This document shows positions 61,158 through 64,000 of a stretch of DNA of 64,000 nucleotides, in pieces. Under the pieces are notes generated by a model. That model searched no databases. It saw nothing but the letters and a program-made list of their open reading frames with translations, and was not told the DNA's origin. Positions within the stretch are counted from its first letter, which is position 1; the number at the start of each line of letters is the position of its first letter. The stretch is from Roseovarius aestuarii. GTDB lineage: Bacteria > Pseudomonadota > Alphaproteobacteria > Rhodobacterales > Rhodobacteraceae. The position numbers and the translations under genes were made by a program. Where the stretch lies: positions 62,001 to 126,000 of the forward strand of contig NZ_JAIMIB010000003.1 of NCBI RefSeq assembly GCF_019966515.1, given 5' to 3'.

Positions 61158-62018
61158 CTACTCCGCTGCCATTTCGGCGATTGCCCTCGATTTGGCCAGA
61201 ATGCGTTGGGCGACGACCACGTGCAGGTTTTCGACAATCTGCCCGTCCACCACGGCAATACCCAGACCCGAGGCCTGACTTTCCTGATAGGCGGCAATCT
61301 GACGCTCGGCCAGATCTATTTCCGAGGATGTGGGAGCGAAGGCTGTGTTGGTCACGTCTATCTGCGCTGGGTGGATGAGCGTTTTGCCGTCAAACCCCAG
61401 ATCGCGTCCCTGTTCGCATTCGGCTTTCAGCCCGTCACCATCGCGAAATCGGTTATAGACTCCGTCAATGGCGACGATCCGCGCGGCGCGGGCGGCCATG
61501 ACGATCATCTGCAAGGCAGTCATCAGCGGCAGGCGGTCGGCGCGGGTGCGGCTGCCCAGATCTTTGGTCAGGTCATTCGTGCCGGTGACCAGACCCTGTA
61601 CCCGTCCGTGGCTGGCAATATCGCGGGCGTTGAAAACACTGACCGGGGTTTCCATCATCGTCCAGATCGGCATTGACGGGTCCAGCAGATCCGCAAGGTT
61701 GTCTACATCCGACCGGGTATTGACCTTGGGCAGCAGAATCGCGTCGGCACCGGCATCGCGCAGCTCCTGCACATCTTCGAGCCCCCATTTGGTGGTCAGC
61801 GCGTTGATTCGCACGATTTTTGCGCGTTTGCCATAGCCACCATTGCGGAGTGCCTGGGCCAGCATTTGCCGGGCGTCGGCTTTTGCATCGGGGGCGACGG
61901 CATCTTCTAGATCGAAAATAATCGCATCGCAGGGCAGGGTGCGGGCTTTATCGAGCGCGCGTTCTTTCGAGCCGGGAATATAAAGGACCGACCGGTAGGG
62001 ATGAGTGCTGGTGTCCAT
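61158..62018 (-). CDS. mcl2: (3S)-malyl-CoA thioesterase / CitE-type CoA lyase family
   Basis: A 286-residue CitE-like TIM barrel. RSVLYIPGSKERALDKA, IIFDLEDAVAPDAK (Mg-binding), MMETPVSVFNARDIA and DGKTLIHPAQI are typical. The length and the neighbourhood (mch, mdh, sdh) match Rhodobacter Mcl2, a thioesterase cleaving (3S)-malyl-CoA to malate and CoA, rather than the longer lyase Mcl1. It opens the operon ending with mch. Confidence 0.87.
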   Translation of the reverse strand: MDTSTHPYRSVLYIPGSKERALDKARTLPCDAIIFDLEDAVAPDAKADARQMLAQALRNGGYGKRAKIVRINALTTKWGLEDVQELRDAGADAILLPKVNTRSDVDNLADLLDPSMPIWTMMETPVSVFNARDIASHGRVQGLVTGTNDLTKDLGSRTRADRLPLMTALQMIVMAARAARIVAIDGVYNRFRDGDGLKAECEQGRDLGFDGKTLIHPAQIDVTNTAFAPTSSEIDLAERQIAAYQESQASGLGIAVVDGQIVENLHVVVAQRILAKSRAIAEMAAE

Positions 62019-62173
62019 TAGTCAGGTCCTTATCGGCATAGTTTCCGCAACAATCTTGCGCAGAGATGCCATTTTTCAGCTAAAAACTTCAAGGATTTTT
62101 TTGCCGCAGCGCAGAATATGCCAGAAAATTTGAGGAACGGCCCCCGTATTAACCCTGTTTTGACATAGTTTTG

Positions 62174-62192
62174 TGCATGCTTTGTTCATGCA
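62174..62192. promoter_or_regulatory. Inverted repeat upstream of the small exported protein gene
   Basis: TGCATG and CATGCA arms with a 7-bp spacer lie just after a TTGACA hexamer at 62160. The -10 region expected 17 bp later falls inside the repeat, so it may be an operator. It lies 34 nt upstream of the start codon. Evidence is only symmetry and position. Confidence 0.35.
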
Positions 62193-62225
62193 ACGGCAGG
62201 GACCCACACAGAAAGGGTGTAAAAA

Positions 62226-62534
62226 ATGAAAACGAAGACAATTATCTTTTCGGCGTTGGCCGTTCTGATTGCCGCTCCTGCGCTTGCCCAATCCGGGCAA
62301 CATTGCGCGCCTCGTGACATGGTTGTTGACCGCCTGGCCAAGAAATACGGCGAGACGCGTCAATCGATGGGCCTTGGTGCCAATAATGCCGTGGTCGAGG
62401 TGTTCGCCTCGGACAAATCAGGCTCTTGGACCATCACCGTGACGTCGGCCAATGGTGTGACGTGTCTGGTCGCCAGCGGTCAGGCCTTTGAAGAGTTGGC
62501 CGAAGTGCTGCCTGCGGACGGCAACGACGCCTGA
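62226..62534 (+). CDS. Small exported protein of unknown function
   Basis: A 102-residue protein with a signal peptide cleavable after ALA (about residue 20). The mature part contains two cysteines (near 27 and 79) that could form a disulfide; it has no recognised domain. A likely promoter begins at TTGACA 62160. It is divergent from mcl2 and convergent with the TauE-like permease gene. Confidence 0.75.
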   Translation: MKTKTIIFSALAVLIAAPALAQSGQHCAPRDMVVDRLAKKYGETRQSMGLGANNAVVEVFASDKSGSWTITVTSANGVTCLVASGQAFEELAEVLPADGNDA

Positions 62535-62572
62535 GGCGAATGACAGGTGCGCATCGCCAGCGCATCTTCGCC

Positions 62573-63328
62573 TCAGCTAAGCGCGTCCCAGATCAACTTG
62601 ACCCCGGTCAGGCTGAGCGCCACGTAGGTGATGGCGAAAAACATACGCTCGCAGACGAGCCAATGGGCCTTGACGCCCAGCCAAGCTCCTAGAATGGCGA
62701 AGGGCGCGAGAAACAGATCGAACATCAGCGTATGGGCGGTGAAGATGTCCAGATACGCATAAGGTACCACCTTCACCACATTGAGTGCCGCGAATAGCAG
62801 TACGGTTGTGGCCTGAAAGGTGGTTTTGTCCAGCCGCTGTGATAACAGAAAAACCGCTGCTACCGGCCCGCCCGCATGGCTGAAGAAGCTGGTGAAGCCC
62901 GCGGCAATGCCTGCAAGCACACCCGCCCAATCGGGCAGCGGGCGGTCTGCCGCCCTGATCAGTCCGGCGCGGGTGCCGAATTGCCAGCCGACAAATCCCA
63001 GCGATATCCCCCCGATCAGTAAGCGGAACAGATCTGCATCCGCTACGGTGTAGAGCGCGGCGCCCAATGCCGTACCAAGAATGCCGCTCAAGAGCAGGGT
63101 GCGGGTATCCGGCCACGACCAGCGACGCCAGTAGGGACGCAGCGTGACTGCATCGATCAGCATCAAAAGCGGTAACATGATGCCAAGCGCCTGACCTGGC
63201 GGCAGCACCAGCGCTAGCATTGACACGCTGGCAAAGGCAGCACCCGAGCCGAAACCACCCTTGGAAATGCCGGCAAAGATTGCTGCTAGTGCGCCGAGGG
63301 CGATAGTGCCGATATCGTGTTCCACCAT
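62573..63328 (-). CDS. TauE/SafE-family membrane permease
   Basis: A 251-residue protein with about eight membrane segments. GISKGGFGSGAAFASVSMLAL and the second-half FTSFFSHAGGPVAAVFLLSQ are the paired TauE/SafE motifs. The family exports sulfite, sulfoacetate or other organic anions. The start at 63328 is the Met at the first membrane-proximal helix; the upstream in-frame stretch lacks family similarity. It is divergent from mdh. Confidence 0.85.
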   Translation of the reverse strand: MVEHDIGTIALGALAAIFAGISKGGFGSGAAFASVSMLALVLPPGQALGIMLPLLMLIDAVTLRPYWRRWSWPDTRTLLLSGILGTALGAALYTVADADLFRLLIGGISLGFVGWQFGTRAGLIRAADRPLPDWAGVLAGIAAGFTSFFSHAGGPVAAVFLLSQRLDKTTFQATTVLLFAALNVVKVVPYAYLDIFTAHTLMFDLFLAPFAILGAWLGVKAHWLVCERMFFAITYVALSLTGVKLIWDALS

Positions 63329-63449
63329 ATCTGCTTTCGTAAAATCCTTATGTGCCACAGGTTTACCGATGTTTTGAGCTGCGCAACAGGCTTTCTGTCC
63401 TGTTATGCCGCAGCGCGGCACTCTTGCGCCCCGGGCGGAATGGGACTAG

Positions 63450-64000
<551 letters not shown>

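Overview
The window looks like a chromosomal segment of a roseobacter-group alphaproteobacterium (Rhodobacteraceae). Three things point there: uniformly high G+C with strong third-position bias, the sdhCDAB gene order with two small lipoprotein genes between sdhA and sdhB, and the grouping of sdh, mesaconyl-CoA hydratase, malyl-CoA thioesterase and mdh known from Rhodobacter. I saw no rRNA, tRNA, CRISPR array, insertion sequence or phage gene. One degraded dehydrogenase fragment is present.

Left part (1-15.3 kb): ordinary mixed genes. These are the tail of a DUF2064 transferase, RNase R, a DUF1801 protein divergent from a WYL regulator, a lytic transglycosylase, a possibly exported agmatine deiminase, an enolase-superfamily/GMC oxidoreductase pair, a copA-cueR copper operon with a recognisable MerR-type promoter, a kinase/thioesterase pair and rpe.

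Middle part (about 15.4-44 kb): a large catabolic island for an N-methylated compound. It has an oligopeptide-type ABC importer, two MttB-like methyltransferases, a dimethylglycine-dehydrogenase-like flavoenzyme, two Rieske oxygenases, a four-subunit sarcosine oxidase, a ureohydrolase, an aspartoacylase/DoeB-like deacylase, an Asp/Glu-racemase-like protein and a histidine-ammonia-lyase homologue that lacks the Ala-Ser-Gly triad needed to form the MIO cofactor. A GntR/FCD regulator sits inside it. The same perfect 12-bp palindrome, CTGTGATCACAG, occurs exactly five times, always in the promoter regions of these units (20609, 21460, 32378, 40719, 40777). I infer one regulon that imports a quaternary ammonium compound (or related methylated amine), strips its methyl groups stepwise onto folate, and processes the remaining skeleton. 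The true substrate cannot be read from sequence alone.

Right part (44-64 kb): creD, a short-chain dehydrogenase remnant, the homogentisate operon hmgA-maiA-fahA with a divergent MarR regulator and two matching operator palindromes, a DMT exporter, a six-Asp-box beta-propeller protein, the succinate dehydrogenase operon, a PhyH-type oxygenase with a divergent LysR regulator, and an ethylmalonyl-CoA-pathway operon (mcl2, NnrU-like, DUF1737, mch). It ends with a small exported protein, a TauE-like permease and the start of mdh. Two further GTGATCAC palindromes 20 bp apart lie upstream of sdhC and may connect the island regulator, or a paralogue, to the TCA cycle.
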